Of a DNA stretch of 64,000 nucleotides, positions 12,015-24,782 are shown piece by piece. The notes below the pieces were generated by a model, which was not told where the DNA came from, did no database searches, and worked only from the letters and a program-made list of their open reading frames with translations. Each line of letters begins with the position of its first letter. The first letter of the stretch is position 1. Source of the DNA: Homalodisca vitripennis (lineage: Eukaryota > Arthropoda > Insecta > Hemiptera > Cicadellidae); the NCBI RefSeq assembly GCF_021130785.1, contig NC_060209.1:19491501-19555500 (forward strand), read 5' to 3'. The position numbers were made by a program, and so were the translations under genes.

Positions 12015-13790
12015 CAGATTATAGCTGTAAAAATAGTACAAACTACTAAATCAAATTGTTATAATATTTCTGTACAAGAATAACATATAAAATAAACAAG
12101 TGGTGTTAAAATTCATACTGTTATTTACAATTAAATATATGATTATAAATAGAGTAAACCAATCAAATATAAAGCCCCTGCAATGTTATGGATTGATTCT
12201 AAAATAAAACATAAGGAAAATGGCTATACATTAAATTAAAACGAACATGAACACCGGGACGAAACAAACGCGTTATATCCGTTCCATTCTGCTCCATTTC
12301 CACTCAGTTAGCTTTCTGCATTCTACGCCAGTTTAGTCTCTCATTTCCTACAGCAATAGCGATTCATTTTCCACAGTATGTCATGTTCACAGTGAAATAG
12401 CAAATAACACATGTATATCTGAACTTTACATTTACTAAATCTCACCATATTTTTGAAATATTTTGAGGTGATGGTGTACTACAACCCAGTTAATACTGAA
12501 GGAATCATACATTTTATTTTAATATTTCTATATTATGAAAACACTTTTTTTATTGTTTAAAAGTCTTGTGATTTAAAAGTTTTACGTTTCGAAGGAAGTA
12601 TAATTAACGTTCCATGTACAAGGTAAGATCTTTCCATTAGAGTTAAGCACAATCGTGTTTAACCCCTAGATTAACTTGCTCAGTAGGGCAAAAATTTAAA
12701 TTTGAGAAGTTTAAAAGATTTCAATCTTTCCTATTCCTACTTACATCATATTCCGGATAAATATATACGCTTAAAACATTAATTTTTATAACCATTTTCT
12801 AACCAATATTAAAACCACAGTAAAGTTGTGACCCGCAAATACCTTATAATTTCCTTATTACATTGAGTATTAGGCCATATTGACGAAAATAAACTATATT
12901 AACGCCAATTTAAAATAATACATTTAATTACTTACAAATGCATTGCTATTTTACGCACAATTAATAGGAAGTATTGGAACTTACCACTCCAGCCAATTAT
13001 TTAAATATATTAACCAATAAGCTTTTCTTCGAACTTGTTAAATAACACTTGTAACTATGAAATTACAAGTTTGCTTTTCCAACTTCAAGCATGAAATTAA
13101 ACATGTGCTATGGCTGTATGGTTCGAAATTAAACTTGTAATTCTAACTTAACTTTTTAACGACTTTCACTAAAAGAGTGCTCTTTAACTTTACATTATTC
13201 AACAACCATTGCAAACTAATCTAAAAATGCAAAACAAGGAAACCTTTCATCGAATTCATGTGTATTAAGTGTTTATAAAACTTCTAGATTAGAATTTGCT
13301 TTTTGACTGAGGTTGTTTCAAATAATTTTGAGTTTTCTAGTCAACAACAAAATATTAAACCATCAAAATAAAAGTTCATGAAAGATCCGTACATTTTCCA
13401 AAGACATCAATCATTGACGAAGTATCATCGTTACCTGATAAAATAAGAGATATATCAAAACGTGTAAAGAATACATGGCCTCACATAACTTTCTACTTGT
13501 GTTTCATACCTCGTTCCAACGATCCATCATTCTCTTGTCACCTTTAGTGACTGCTTCTAACATATTTGCCATCAAGTCAAGATAGAATCTGATCAGATAT
13601 ATACATACAATTAAAGTAAAAAAAATTTTAAGAGGTAGTTTCATATTGATTTCACTTTGTTCAAACATTTACTTTTACATTTTATTAAATTGTTACCTAA
13701 ATTAAATGTATCTACAAAGATTACCTTAAAAGATGTCCAAATATGACATATATTTATTCATTCAATATATTCGTACTGTAATATGTATCT
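12013..13790. other. AT-rich non-coding stretch
   Basis: No gene or clear repeat. A few short related phrases such as ACTTGTAA-TTA recur between 13,030 and 13,150 but do not form an array. Confidence 0.55.
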
Positions 13791-13795
13791 TAACA

Positions 13796-14560
13796 TCATT
13801 ATAAATGCGAAAGTGCCTTTGTTTGTTTGATTTGCTTTCATACGTTCTTTATACATGGATATAGGTACGGTTACTTGGATGAATATTGGTCTATTCTTAT
13901 TTCAAAAATTCCTCGGGATTACGGCCTACTGGTCTTTAAAGTAGGGAAAAATCCCATCTTAGGGTCTGAAGTTGAGAAATATTAATTGAAAGAGCTCGTA
14001 AAACGAAATCAAATGTTCTGTGTAAATATTGTTTCATCACAGCAAATATATATGTTTTAAATCTAACCACTGTTTACCTTTATAGTTTGTACATTTTCTA
14101 AGGAGTAACTATTATTTATCACACCTTTTTAGATTTTCGGCTATTAGTTAAGTACTCTACAAGAGAAATCTACCATATAAAATGTACTAAAAATTTAATT
14201 AGTGCCATTGTTAATGTACTTTTAACTGCAAATTGTTTGATTGCTTAAAAAATATTAAGAATTAGATATAAAAGATACATTACTATCCAAATTTTACTAT
14301 ACATTTAAAGATTATTATAGAACCCATTTTAGTTGTCTTTTAACAGTCGTAGGCTTCTCAGATCTGTGTACGTATATATATTTTTTTCTTGGTCGGGAAA
14401 AAGACCAAATCAACTATGGAACAAAAATAAAAAAACCAGAGTACATTAAAAAGGCCATAAATATACACTTGTTTAAACGTATTTTTTTATTATTCCAAGA
14501 AGGCAAACTCAACATTGGCATCCGAGATGCCATTCACTCGAACCAGCAGTGCGCCTACAG
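13796..14560 (+). mobile_element. Helitron-like non-autonomous repeat
   Basis: Begins TCATTATAAATGCGAAAGTG, the recognisable 5' end of a short repeat dispersed in arthropod genomes. A leading TC and no target-site duplication suit a Helitron. The 5' half is shared with 49,903-50,330 and 60,911-61,290 (GGTCT-TAAAGTAG-G-AAA, CCCATCTTAG, ATTAATTGAAAGAGC, TGTTCTGT). The 3' half is shared with 10,200-10,620. No protein is encoded. The 3' end near 14,560 is approximate because the expected GC-rich terminus is degenerate (AGTGCGCCTACAGGTGC). Class assignment is inferred from termini recalled from the family. Confidence 0.55.
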
Positions 14561-14611
14561 GTGCAAAGGCGATGAACTTTCGTTGCAAAACAGAAGTTAC
14601 ATTATGCTATT

Positions 14612-14659
14612 CTTTTAAATACACACAAATCCTCTTTGATTTTTGTGTGTATTTAAAAG
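14612..14659. repeat. Perfect 18-bp inverted repeat (hairpin)
   Basis: CTTTTAAATACACACAAA at 14,612-14,629 and its exact complement at 14,642-14,659 are separated by 12 nt. It lies just downstream of the Helitron-like repeat. It is not followed by a T-run suggestive of termination. A small foldback or template-switch product is the simplest reading. Confidence 0.9.
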
Positions 14660-14664
14660 TAAGC

Positions 14665-17600
14665 TATGCCAATTGTAGGACGTTGTGGTTTGTGACTCAT
14701 TATTGAACACTGAAAATTAGCAACTTATTAATGCAATCTTAGGGTTGGGCCAAATTCGAATATCTTGCAACCCATCGCTTATCATCGATGTCTTAATAGT
14801 AGTTATGGCACTTGGTGGTAAATAATTGGCCTTCAAAAGTTCTTGGATGTGGTGTCTTAAATCAAAATCTCATATTCTAGTAATTAATATTCAACCTACA
14901 TACCACGTATAAGTATTTGCTCACGGCATTTATATTTATTTTATTCATAGACTTTTTTATAAATAGTACAAAATTATAAGTAAAAAAGTTATATTAGTAT
15001 CTTTAGTAATAAATCTTTTTAAAAGCTAAAAATAATAATCTGAGTTAGCCTAAAATAATATAATAAACCTGTAATTCAAACAAAAACGTAAAAAATAAGC
15101 ATGACTAATCCCTTAGTTACAAAAAACCTCGAAAGCATTAAATTATATGATTCACATTCAAAAGGTCAACCCCATTCGATTCCTTACACACTTTCGTTAT
15201 ATTTTTGTAACGATTAGAAAGGGCTTCTTGAAAGTTACGTTAATGTTGGTTCCTTTCATATTACATGGTCATATCGTATATATTTCAAAGGTAAAATTCC
15301 GTGTTTTTATGCGTGTAATATATTAAACTTTGCATAAATCATTCAAAAGAGTAAAATAATTTCCTTTTAATATAATCCTTTTAATCATAATACCAAAAAT
15401 ATGTTCCTTTTGATCACATAAATGGCTAAATTATTCGTTAAATTAGATTTTATTCCCTACATACTCGTATACGACCAGAGTAGGTTTAATATACATATAT
15501 CCACCTTTAAATTTAAATAAATACCCGGTAATAGTTTAAAAGCAGTTACCATGACATAATAATGTGTAAATGTAATTCTTTATCCCCTTCATTAACGCTT
15601 AAGCACATTCCCGCGTTTAAGCATTCCGGAAAAATACCGAGCCTTTTAAACGTTAAATAGAATTCGCAAGTTGAAAGTCGTTTATGAGATTATAAATGAG
15701 TTACGTGTTTAAAAGTATAAAGAGCTGTTTTTACTTTATAATTTGTATTAATAGTTCGTACTAAACTAGGCAATATAAAAACAAGTAAAATATTTACCAT
15801 CTAGGTATATCGCATGTTGTTTTAATGTAGCAAACCACTACTATGTCTTGTAATAGTAATTATTCTGCCTTAAATGTCAGAGTTTATGTGGTTACATGTA
15901 TAAATAAGTTTTCCAAGAAATTGACTGAAGTGTATGTTATAACATTTTCGAGTAAAACGGCTTTTGAAAATATGGAAGTATGTCAAACCGAAGTCAAAAA
16001 TGCTACATACAGGCATGCTTAAGCATAATCTTCCAAAAACTACTTTTCCTTACAAAATTATTTTCCTTAAGCAGTCACGGATGATAGTATAAAGAGTGGG
16101 ACTTGGACTTCCAGATTAGGTTCTGTAGTATGTTACCTAATCTTTTTTGACTTGCCCAACTGATCCATTCAAACTCTGAGAAAAATTGGTTCATTCCTAT
16201 AATCGACGAGTCTTGGATATGAATACGTATAGACCTTTTCCTTTCGTGTTTCTTAAAGGATATCATTCTCTTGACAGCAAGAAGGTTGCAGTTTACACTA
16301 TAAAAGGCATTACGATTTAGGCACATAAAATGCAGTGTTTTTCAAGCTTTAAAATCTCATAAAATAGATCAAAGCTCATAAAATAACAGTTTTAGATCAA
16401 GGGTACACCTACTGCAGGATCTTTAGAGTGTTTTAAATTCTATAATGAAAACAGAACATTTATTACAGAATTGAATCAGACATCGCATCCCGTACAGTTA
16501 ATAATGGTACCCTTATGGCGTCCTTCAAAATTGATAAACTTAAACAAAAAGATTTAGAAAAGATTGTATTGAATCAAACAATTAAAATCCATATTGGAAT
16601 CCTAGATTTTTAAACCTAAAGATGTGAAGGTCAAGATGACTGCTACTCAGGTGGTGTAAACATTCCTTAGTGGCTATAAATAGTATTTATTTTAGTCATA
16701 ATACAATTTAAATAATACTGCAAAACACTTATTATGGTGATTGAATATAATAATAAACACTTGAAAACAATTTAGGATAGATTCAGGAGAACCTATTGAT
16801 AATAAAAAATTCCTAATATATAAGAAACAACCGAATTATTTACCTTTTGATTCCTAAGCATTACAAAATTAAGAGTGCTTGAAAGTTAGGCTTGAATCAT
16901 AATTATATTTTCAGATTATTCGATAAAAAGGTCGATATTACTTTTAACAATGATTACCTATACATATTTTAACTTGTTTAGTTCACACAACTAAGGCAGA
17001 ATATACATTACCTTGAGCGCTGTACAATCCAAGCACAAAGTATACAGTAAAGAGGTGAGACAATTTATCACGTAAAGTAGTTAACTAAGCGGACTGTATA
17101 GAGAATGTGAACATTGGTGTTGTTCCGCTCTCAGGAATGTAATTAGTCTTGTCTTAGTGTTTATTAATTACTCATCTTTTACCATCGGTGTACGAGGCCT
17201 GAATCAATACTAAATAATTCAGCTTATATCGTATTAGGTGATTAATATAGCCTAAAGATGAACGCTACAATCTTGATATATGAGCCAAATTAAATTTTAC
17301 GATTTTGGCTTTAGATTGTTTAATCTTATATTTCCCAACTTATAGTCTAGTGGTCTTTGCAAGTATATAAGTTATCAAACAGCTATAAGGGGAGTCTGTA
17401 CAATGTTAGAAAATGCGACGGTCGCAGACAGCATTTAAACTTATAATAAATGAAAAACTCCGTAATTCGATTTTTTACAATAAAGTTTCTTGAGAGGGGC
17501 AACAGTTAGGATGTATTTTAGAGAACCTTATTTATAAGTGGTTCAGGCATGTAAAATATAACTATGAATAAGTAAAAAAAAACCCAAAGTACTGGAATTA

Positions 17601-19019
17601 TAAAGTTATTATACCAGTGAAAAGCGTATATCGTAGCATACAATTAAACTTGAATTAGGTGCTTGAGAAGTGAATAATTAAAAGACGTATCTTTAAACCA
17701 TTATAATTAAAAGAATTGATAAGTAAGAAAAGCTTACTGAAAATACATAGATATAGTAAAACTCAATCATATTTACCTCAGTTAAATGGGTAGTACGTCA
17801 AAGTCAGAAATCCCATAAAAGTGATGTTATTGAAAGTATGTATAAGTATAAAAAGATACAAATAATAAAAAATGTTCATGTAATATTTGTAGTAATCTTT
17901 ATAAAACTCAACAAATTTTGTTTCTACTCTAGTAAATTATTTTTAAATGTATATAAGGTATATATAAGCATTATTTTTTTATTATAATTGTTAGTAATAA
18001 TAACTCAATAGTATCAATATTCAATTTATGATAATTGCATTAATATAATGGAATAAAAACTAACAATATAACGCTTTTAATAATAAATTAGGTATTTATA
18101 AAAATTTGCTAAAGAAGGTTTACCTGAATACTTCAGCTGTTTTGTCAAAGCAATATTATCATCTGCAATAAGTCTTGTATTTCCAAAGTTTGTTCCCTTG
18201 TACAATAACTGTTGATGTTTCCGATTTCTCTCGCTTTTACTTCGACTGATTTCCCTTTAATTTAGAACTTAATATTTCCTATGTAAATTGCTCATTATAT
18301 TAGTGTTTTTATTTATCCTAATGCAGATTATTTGTTCTGTCACTTTTTTCATGTATTTTGTTTTCCCACAAAGTTCAAAACTTTGAAAAATTAAATATTT
18401 ATTATTTCCTAAGTAAAATACTAAGCTTGTAATATAAGAGGTTGGCCTCATCAAGTGTCGCTTAACAGGCTTCTCTGAAATTACATATACAGTTTCAAGG
18501 CTATAGCTAGAATAAAATCACGATAAAACAAAAAACTGCCTATTTTGTTCTCCCAACATCGATAATAATCAATCTTAACACGGACATATAAATATGTAAC
18601 TCTTCTGGTCAGAATAGCTAACCCTCTTAACTTAAAACCTTTTAACTGTGGTGATGCAAAATTTTCCTATTATTATAATTTAATTCATATTTGTTAATAA
18701 TTAGGACTAGGTTTTAAATGTTATTTCTTTTACAACATAATACTTATTTCTTGTTTTTTACATTATTAAAAAATGCAGCGAAAAACCCGTACCGAAGTTA
18801 AAGTATACCCAAACCAGTTATCAGTGTGTTAAAGAAGTACGCGATTAATTACTGTAATTTTTAAGCAAAAACCCCCAAAAAATAGAACAGATTAGTTATT
18901 AAACTAAAAAAAATGAATGCTTTATGTTTAAAAATATATTTATAAATACTGTCTGACAAATAAGAACTAGCAATACATGTAATGTAATGTTGTATTTATG
19001 AGGTTAAAATTCTCTTTAG
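14665..19019. other. AT-rich stretch without recognisable genes
   Basis: Short open frames only. The longest, 83 codons on the minus strand at 16,075-16,326, has no motif I recognise. No tandem repeat or RNA gene was seen. Confidence 0.5.
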
Positions 19020-19022
19020 GTT

Positions 19023-19400
19023 AGAGAGTATTATAATTATTGCTGTCTACAGAATTCCTGGATATAACTGTGAAGAATTCTTCCGTTTGTTTGGTGACTG
19101 TCTTGCTAGAGTTGTTCGGCGGAGTCATAGACTTGTTGTTATTGGAGACTTCAACATAGATCTATTGAGTAATCAGGCATCAGTAGACATTTCATTCATA
19201 TCATGAAAAACATTTGGTCTAAGACATACCATAACCTCTTACACCAGGGAGTTTAAGGGTCCAAAAAACTGCAATTGACAATATCTTTACTAACATTGAT
19301 CCTAGCTTGATAAATAGCAATGTGGTGATAACTGCGTTATCACATCATCATGGTCAGGAAGCTGTTATCGTCCTCCCAGCTAAGACCATACCTTTTGCCC
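19023..19400 (+). pseudogene. LINE AP-endonuclease domain, C-terminal half
   Basis: The frame reads SIIIIAVYRIPGYNCEEFF, then RLVVIGDFNIDLLS, the endonuclease GDFN motif. After an in-frame stop it continues with HTITSYTREF, and after a frameshift with AIDNIFTN and ITALSHHHGQEAVIV. In active enzymes the last block is S-D-H, with a catalytic Asp-His pair; here the aspartate position is histidine, so the site is destroyed as well as the frame. In working elements this domain nicks target DNA to prime reverse transcription. Confidence 0.85.
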
Positions 19401-19410
19401 TAAGTTTAGA

Positions 19411-20380
19411 ATGTCGCGAAGGATAACGTCCCGCAATATCCAAACATTCAGGCATTTTCTAAAAAATGAAACATGGAGTAGTGTGTTTAAATCAGGGGAC
19501 TTCAATGATAGATTTAATGAATTTACAAATCTAATTTCTTATTACTTTGAAGCAACTTTTCCTCTGACAAAGACAAGAATACACCCTCTTAATTCTTCTA
19601 ACAGGATCGTCACGGAGAGTCCCGAAATTCTAAGACTCAAGGATCAGCTACAGTTTTGCTATTCCTTTACGAAGGACCTAGAATCCTCACATCCCTCCAG
19701 ATTGGCATACAGAAAATTAAGGCTTTCCTATAAAAGTGCAATAAGGAAGTCTAAGTCGGATCAAACTCCTGAGTAGGATCTCTGAATCAGAAAATAAGAC
19801 AATAACCATTTGGACTCTCATTAATGACAGCAAGCCTTCCAGAAAAAATAATACTGTTTTCCCCACTTTGCTTGATTCCGACGACAATGACGTTAGGGAT
19901 CCTGTCAGGGTTGCCAATATGTTTAACAACTTCTTCTCGACTATTGGTTCAATACCATGACACCGTGGAAATATTTCTCATGGCCTAAGCGAGTCAACAC
20001 AAACTACTACACCACAATCTGTAACCAAGTCGTTGTTCTTGTCCCCCACCACAGAGCAAGAAGTATCGCGTGTGATACTTGCTTTAAAACCTAAGCCATC
20101 TTGTGGAAATGATGGACTATCGTCTAAGCTTTTCAGGGCAGATCCATGATTTAATTTCTTCCCCACTTGCTTATTTAATTAATTTATCTTTTTCAGTGGG
20201 TGAATTTCCTAATTCACAAAAAAACACGCTATAGTCCACCCTCTCTACAAGAGAGGAGCTAGGAACGTTTGTTGTAACTTCAGACCTATTTCGCTGGTTA
20301 CAACCTTTTCTAAGATATTTGAAAAGAATATTTCTGGATAGATTGTTGTCTTTTCTGGCGAGAAACGGAGTTCTCTCTGC
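19411..20380 (+). pseudogene. LINE linker and RT N-terminal (fingers) region, broken
   Basis: A 121-codon open stretch at 19,411-19,776 (RNIQTFRHFLKNETWSSVF and NEFTNLISYYFEATFPL) is the usual region between endonuclease and RT. The shifted frames that follow read KTITIWTLINDSKPS, VANMFNNFFSTIG, EVSRVILALKPKPSCGNDG and FRPISLVTTFSKIFEK. The last two are RT fingers motifs: 'K-x-x-K-S-x-G-x-DG' and 'N-x-RPIS-LL-x-x-x-SKIFEK'. Several stops and frameshifts interrupt them. Confidence 0.85.
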
Positions 20381-20388
20381 AAGTCTGT

Positions 20389-20880
20389 TTGGTTTTCATT
20401 AAAGGAAAATCAACCACTGACGCAGTTGACTCTGTTATTTCATTTTTGACACAGGCTCTGGACTCGGGCAATTCAGCTATGGGATTGTTTTTCGACTTGA
20501 CCAAGGCCTTTGATATGGTTAATCATACATTTTGGCTAAAAAAACTTCACTTACTTGGCATTAGAGGTGTATCGTACTGTTGGATTTCATCTTACCTGCG
20601 TGGGAGGACGCAATCAGTTCAGCTTCCTTTTTTGGGACAGCTATAGCTGTCAAAGAACAGCCTCGTCAAAACCATGTGAGGTAATAAGAGGAGTCCCGCA
20701 GGGTTCAGTACTGGGGACCAATCCTGTTCCTCTTGTTTGTGAAATGACCTCCCAAATTGCATTTCTGGTCCCAATGCCAAAATTTGTCTTTTTGCAGACG
20801 ATACATCCCTCACAGTGAAAGCCCCAAACCACTTGGACCTCATGACTCTGGCTTCTGAAGAAGCACAAAAAAAATATCCC
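20389..20880 (+). pseudogene. LINE reverse-transcriptase catalytic core, frameshifted
   Basis: The frame at 20,389-20,646 reads KGKSTTDAV, then FFDLTKAFDMVNH with the first catalytic aspartate, then WISSYLRGRTQSV. A shift gives EVIRGVPQGSVLGT (about 20,682-20,720). Another shift gives LFADDTSLT, with FADD at 20,791-20,802. All three carboxylates of the polymerase centre survive, although the frame does not. In an active element this copies the RNA at the nicked target. An insertion appears between the 'SVQL' and 'VIRG' blocks (20,635-20,680). Confidence 0.93.
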
Positions 20881-20881
20881 A

Positions 20882-21652
20882 GTGGTTTCAGCATACTGTA
20901 ACCAGCTCGTAGTAAATAACGAGAAAACTCAAATGATCCATTTTTCTATTAGAAGTTCTCAGGATTTGGAGCAAATTCCATTCCACTTGGGGGATGAAGA
21001 GATTTCATCTGGTAAGTCGCTAAAGTTTCTAGGCGTTCAGATTGACAATAAATTAAGCTTCCACGATCATATTGAGCTCGTTTGTAGGAAAACTAAGCTC
21101 GGGGATTTTTGTTATTAGAAACCTGTCAAAGTTTGCTGATACCAGAGTGACCTTGGCTGCTTACTATGGGATTATCTACCCTTTCTCACATATGCTGTAG
21201 TCATTTGGGGATGTGAAAGTGTACGTACAAAATTCGTTTTTTTTAAACTCCAGAAAAGGGCGTTGAGAGCGGTTTTTGGGAAACCGTGTAGAACTTCTTG
21301 TAGGTCGCTTTTTAGGGAGGCAAAGGTTCTAACATTCTCATCGAATTTATATCTTGTACTGCGTGAAATTTGTTCACAAAAACCTCCACCTTTTCAAATC
21401 TCAAAATCCCCTACATCGTCACAATCTACGTCACTCCAATATGAATTACCATTCCTGCCCATAGAACAGGTTTTTTTGAATAAGACATTTATTAACCAGC
21501 GGCATTATAAACTATATAATTGCACTCACAGACTCTATGAAAACAAAACAAGTCCTTCTTTTGAGAGGGAGGTCAAGCGGCATTTGGTACAGCGGGCTTA
21601 CTACAGTGTCAGGGACTTTGTCGAGTGCTCTGGTCAGACTAGCTTATATTAA
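20882..21652 (+). pseudogene. LINE RT thumb and C-terminal region, frameshifted
   Basis: The first piece (20,882-21,118) reads NQLVVNNEKTQMIHFSI and SLKFLGVQIDNKLSFHDHI, the family's 'N-x-x-KT-x-x-x-F' and 'LG-x-x-x-D-x-x-L-x-W-x-x-H' blocks. A shifted middle gives RNLSKF, LAAYYGIIYPF and AVVIWG. The last piece (21,263-21,652) has RALRAVFGK and an open tail to a TAA at the true protein end. Two or more frameshifts separate these parts. Confidence 0.88.
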
Positions 21653-21789
21653 ACTTTATGTTAAGACTAGCCACCTATGTAAGCTTTAGTTTGATTTATT
21701 TTAGCATTGACAAAAACTTTAGTGCTGTTTAAATTAATCTGACGTTTTTATATTTATTGGGCTATTTTATTGGGCTATTCTGAAATAAA

Positions 21790-22618
21790 CTTAATGTAAT
21801 TAACTATTGCATAATCTTGTTGACGCTATTTTGCAGTGTTCTACTGTCTGACATAATTTTTCACCAATATTTTGATTTCTTAATAAGCACATTAAAGGAA
21901 AGCATTTTAAAGTTTGATTAGTTTATTTTTATATATAACACTTGTTGAATTTTAAACAGAATGAAAAGTCGAATTTTTTATTTACTAAACACCATTATTT
22001 GTTAGTTGAAATAATAAAAGCGGGAAATTTTTAAATGGCATTAGTGTTACAAGTGCAAGCTTGTTGGACTAGTATTCATCAAATTATCTTTGTTAACACA
22101 AATATTATGTTACCATAGCTTTGTGCCATATGTTATTGGCTGAAGTACTAGATAAGAAGATAAGTGATCTTTGTGTTTCTCTTCCCGAAAATTAATAAAA
22201 TCCAGTCAGTTTCATAACACAAAATCCAGATTTTCTGGAGAGTGATTGCAAATAGAATAAATACTTAGGGAAGTGAACGTCCTTAAGAAAAACGTGTAAT
22301 TGATTTCACCATCAGAGGAAAATTCCAATTATAGAAATGTACTGATAAAATCTCCGGAACATTTGTTGATTGATTGTTAAATGTATATACATATTTTTTA
22401 ATTTAACCATGTTTATTGGATTAAGCTGATTGACAAATATAATATACAGTTATAACAATGTTCAGGCTATAGATTTTAACACTCTATCAATAAAACTTTC
22501 TAAGTAATATAGCCTAAATAAGTTTTTACAGAGACTTTTTATCTGAGTATGATACAAATAAATGCCATATTGAACATATACTTAAATAGTCGTACTGTAC
22601 ATTTTAATATACAAAAAA
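21790..22618. other. AT-rich spacer between two LINE relics
   Basis: Nothing recognisable; no open frame of note. Confidence 0.55.
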
Positions 22619-22621
22619 AAA

Positions 22622-22933
22622 CATGGTCGCTTGTACATTTTCAACCTGCATCCTCTTCACACTAGACGTCAATTGCAAGATCTTCAGCTTCTTTACAACT
22701 TGGTTAATGGTAGGTCGGATTGTCCTGACCTCCTTCGTCAAGTAAACTTCTACATTCCTAGAGGAACTAGATCAAAGGCAGTGTTTGGAAGAGTATACCG
22801 GCCAACTAGTTATGCTAGCAACTGTGGTTTGGCGAGGATGCAGCGTACTGGGGCATTGGTCTGCGATGGGTTGGATTTCTTCCAGGGCTCTTGGTTGTCC
22901 TTCAAGTGGAGGTGCTCCAGGGTGTTGACATGA
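22622..22933 (+). pseudogene. LINE ORF2 C-terminal remnant
   Basis: The 100-codon frame reads LHTRRQLQDLQLLYNLVNGR, then CPDLLRQVNFYIPRGTR. This is the standard C-terminal block of Jockey/CR1-like RTs, with pattern RR-x-x-x-D-x-x-x-LYK-x-x-NG, then LL-x-x-I-x-F-x-VP-x-x-x-TR. It has no catalytic residues. The frame begins at the truncation point, so the initial ATG is not a real start. Confidence 0.85.
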
Positions 22934-23046
22934 GTTCATCAGTGCACGTGCTTGTTATTATTCTTATGTTGTTTTTCCTTAATTTATAGTTTGTTTTACC
23001 TCGTAATGTATAATTGTATATTATTTGCCTACAAATTATAGTTCTG

Positions 23047-23047
<1 letters not shown>

Positions 23048-23095
<48 letters not shown>
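23048..23095. repeat. (TA)n microsatellite
   Basis: A TA tract of about 48 bp inside the 3' UTR of the LINE remnant. Confidence 0.95.
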
Positions 23096-23097
<2 letters not shown>

Positions 23098-23489
23098 CCT
23101 TGATATATTATAATTCTGTTATTATTTTATATTTTATTATCACGTTGATTTTCAAGTGGTTCGTTTTGTCTGATAGTTTATTGCAATGGTTACCTTATAT
23201 TTGATTGTTATCTTTGTTATTCTTGACCTATTTATTATTGATACTTGTTATTGATTTGTTACATTCCTGCTATGAATGTTAAATAATTTTTGGCGTCAAA
23301 CTATTGTTGTTACTGCTTTGCCTTATGATTATCTGTTATGCTGATTGCTGTGTTGTTGTTGTGTGTACAATGTGATATTCTATTTTTCTAGCTTTAATTT
23401 AATATAGTCATCTTAGAAGTCTGTAATTTTTGTAAATATGTTAAATGGCGTTGTACCGTTGGAAGTAATAATAAATAAATAAATATAAT

Positions 23490-24780
23490 TTATATTTAAT
23501 TTGACGCCAAGATGAACGCTGTTTTCTCCAGAAAAAGGTGTTTAGGACGTAAACCAACGTTCCCATAAGCTAAACATCGCAGCTGTCTACATATTGTTCT
23601 TCTTAACTCTATGCTTGCAGAGTCAAGTCACAAAATAGCCTTATGAAAAGTATGTTTAAATATGCAGCCACCACAAGAAGAATCTCCCACAGAAAATAGT
23701 AAATCGTAAATAAAAGCCAAATAATGGGAACACTAAAAACAACACCTAAGTAAATCAAAATCACAAGGTCGACAAAGTATCACTGCCCGCACTGTAAATT
23801 TGGAATCTGTCTTCCGATAAATTAAACACCATTAATGTTTAATTATACAATCTTGCAATGTAAAATTGAAACGCTTTTTATTTAATAACTATATTGAAAC
23901 GATTAAATCAGAGGTAGTGGCTGACTAATGCTTTTGCGGCGTGCAAAGAAACACAGTAAAATCCATCATAACCTCATTCCATCTATTTTAAAAGCAACAT
24001 GTCGGCTCAATTTAATTACTTTATCCTTTCAAAAACAATAAATTGGCATTTTTTTACCTGTTCGACAGAAAACAATTATGTTTAAACGGTAAGGAATACT
24101 TATTCAAATTATCACAAAATCAGCATTGCTACATATTGGAGTTTTCTATTACTTGGTGATAAATCTAACCAGTTTGATTCCTTGTGAGATTATTTTCAAA
24201 AGCAACAACTAAAATACCTATATGTTAGCTATGTAAGACGCTAATAGACTTTTAATTTTGATGCGATTGAAATTATTAAAATATCTAAAATTATATTGGT
24301 AATTATGCAGTAATATTCCTTTAATAGTGATATTCATGTAATTACGAAATTGTGAGATTTAAAATAACAATCTGTATATGTATTATATTGAAACATAATA
24401 AAATATTTTGATAGTAATTTTAATACTAAACCTGTTTGGTGTGGATTATGTACTTGTACAACTCTTTACTACATTATCATGTAATTAATTAAATTACACC
24501 GTAATAATAAAAATTGTCTCAATTAGGTTCACATGAGGATCTTTTGGCTATTTCTTGAGAGTAATTATTTATTTACACCTTAGAAAGTATAGCTAAGAAT
24601 TGCTATGCAATTGTATAATAAAGTAAAGAGATTATTAATTATATTTGTATACTCAGGTAAGAAAAGCAACATTTTTTGGATGGTATCTAAATTAAACTAT
24701 TATGTAAATCCAACAGATTAGCTAAATGAAAAGCACCATAAGTGCTTGAAAGTATATATGTATTTTCTTATTCACTAATC
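23490..24780. other. AT-rich non-coding stretch
   Basis: No gene or repeat recognised. Confidence 0.55.
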
Positions 24781-24782
24781 TA

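Larger units (their letters stand above)
19020..21790 (+). mobile_element. 5'-truncated non-LTR retrotransposon (LINE), decayed
   Basis: A single element in one orientation: the C-terminal half of an AP-type endonuclease, a linker, reverse transcriptase and a C-terminal region, then a short 3' region ending near AAATAAACTTAATG. The body is clearly less AT-rich than its surroundings. The 5' end starts inside the endonuclease, a typical truncation of target-primed reverse transcription. At least five frameshifts plus in-frame stops separate the pieces. The RT and C-terminal order fits the Jockey/CR1-like group; the exact clade is not determined. No poly-A or clear target-site duplication was identified. 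Confidence 0.9.
22620..23487 (+). mobile_element. 3' end of a second LINE with a TAAA-type tail
   Basis: A severely 5'-truncated copy: about 310 bp of C-terminal coding sequence, a 3' UTR invaded by a (TA)n tract, and a terminal AATAATAAATAAATAAATA tail at 23,467-23,485. Short A-rich tandem tails of this kind mark LINE 3' ends. The C-terminal protein differs from that of the 19-21.8 kb element, so it is a different family or clade. Confidence 0.8.

Noticed and set aside
16075..16326. 83-codon minus-strand frame
   Set aside because: No LINE or transposase motif could be found on reading it; length is within chance for this window.
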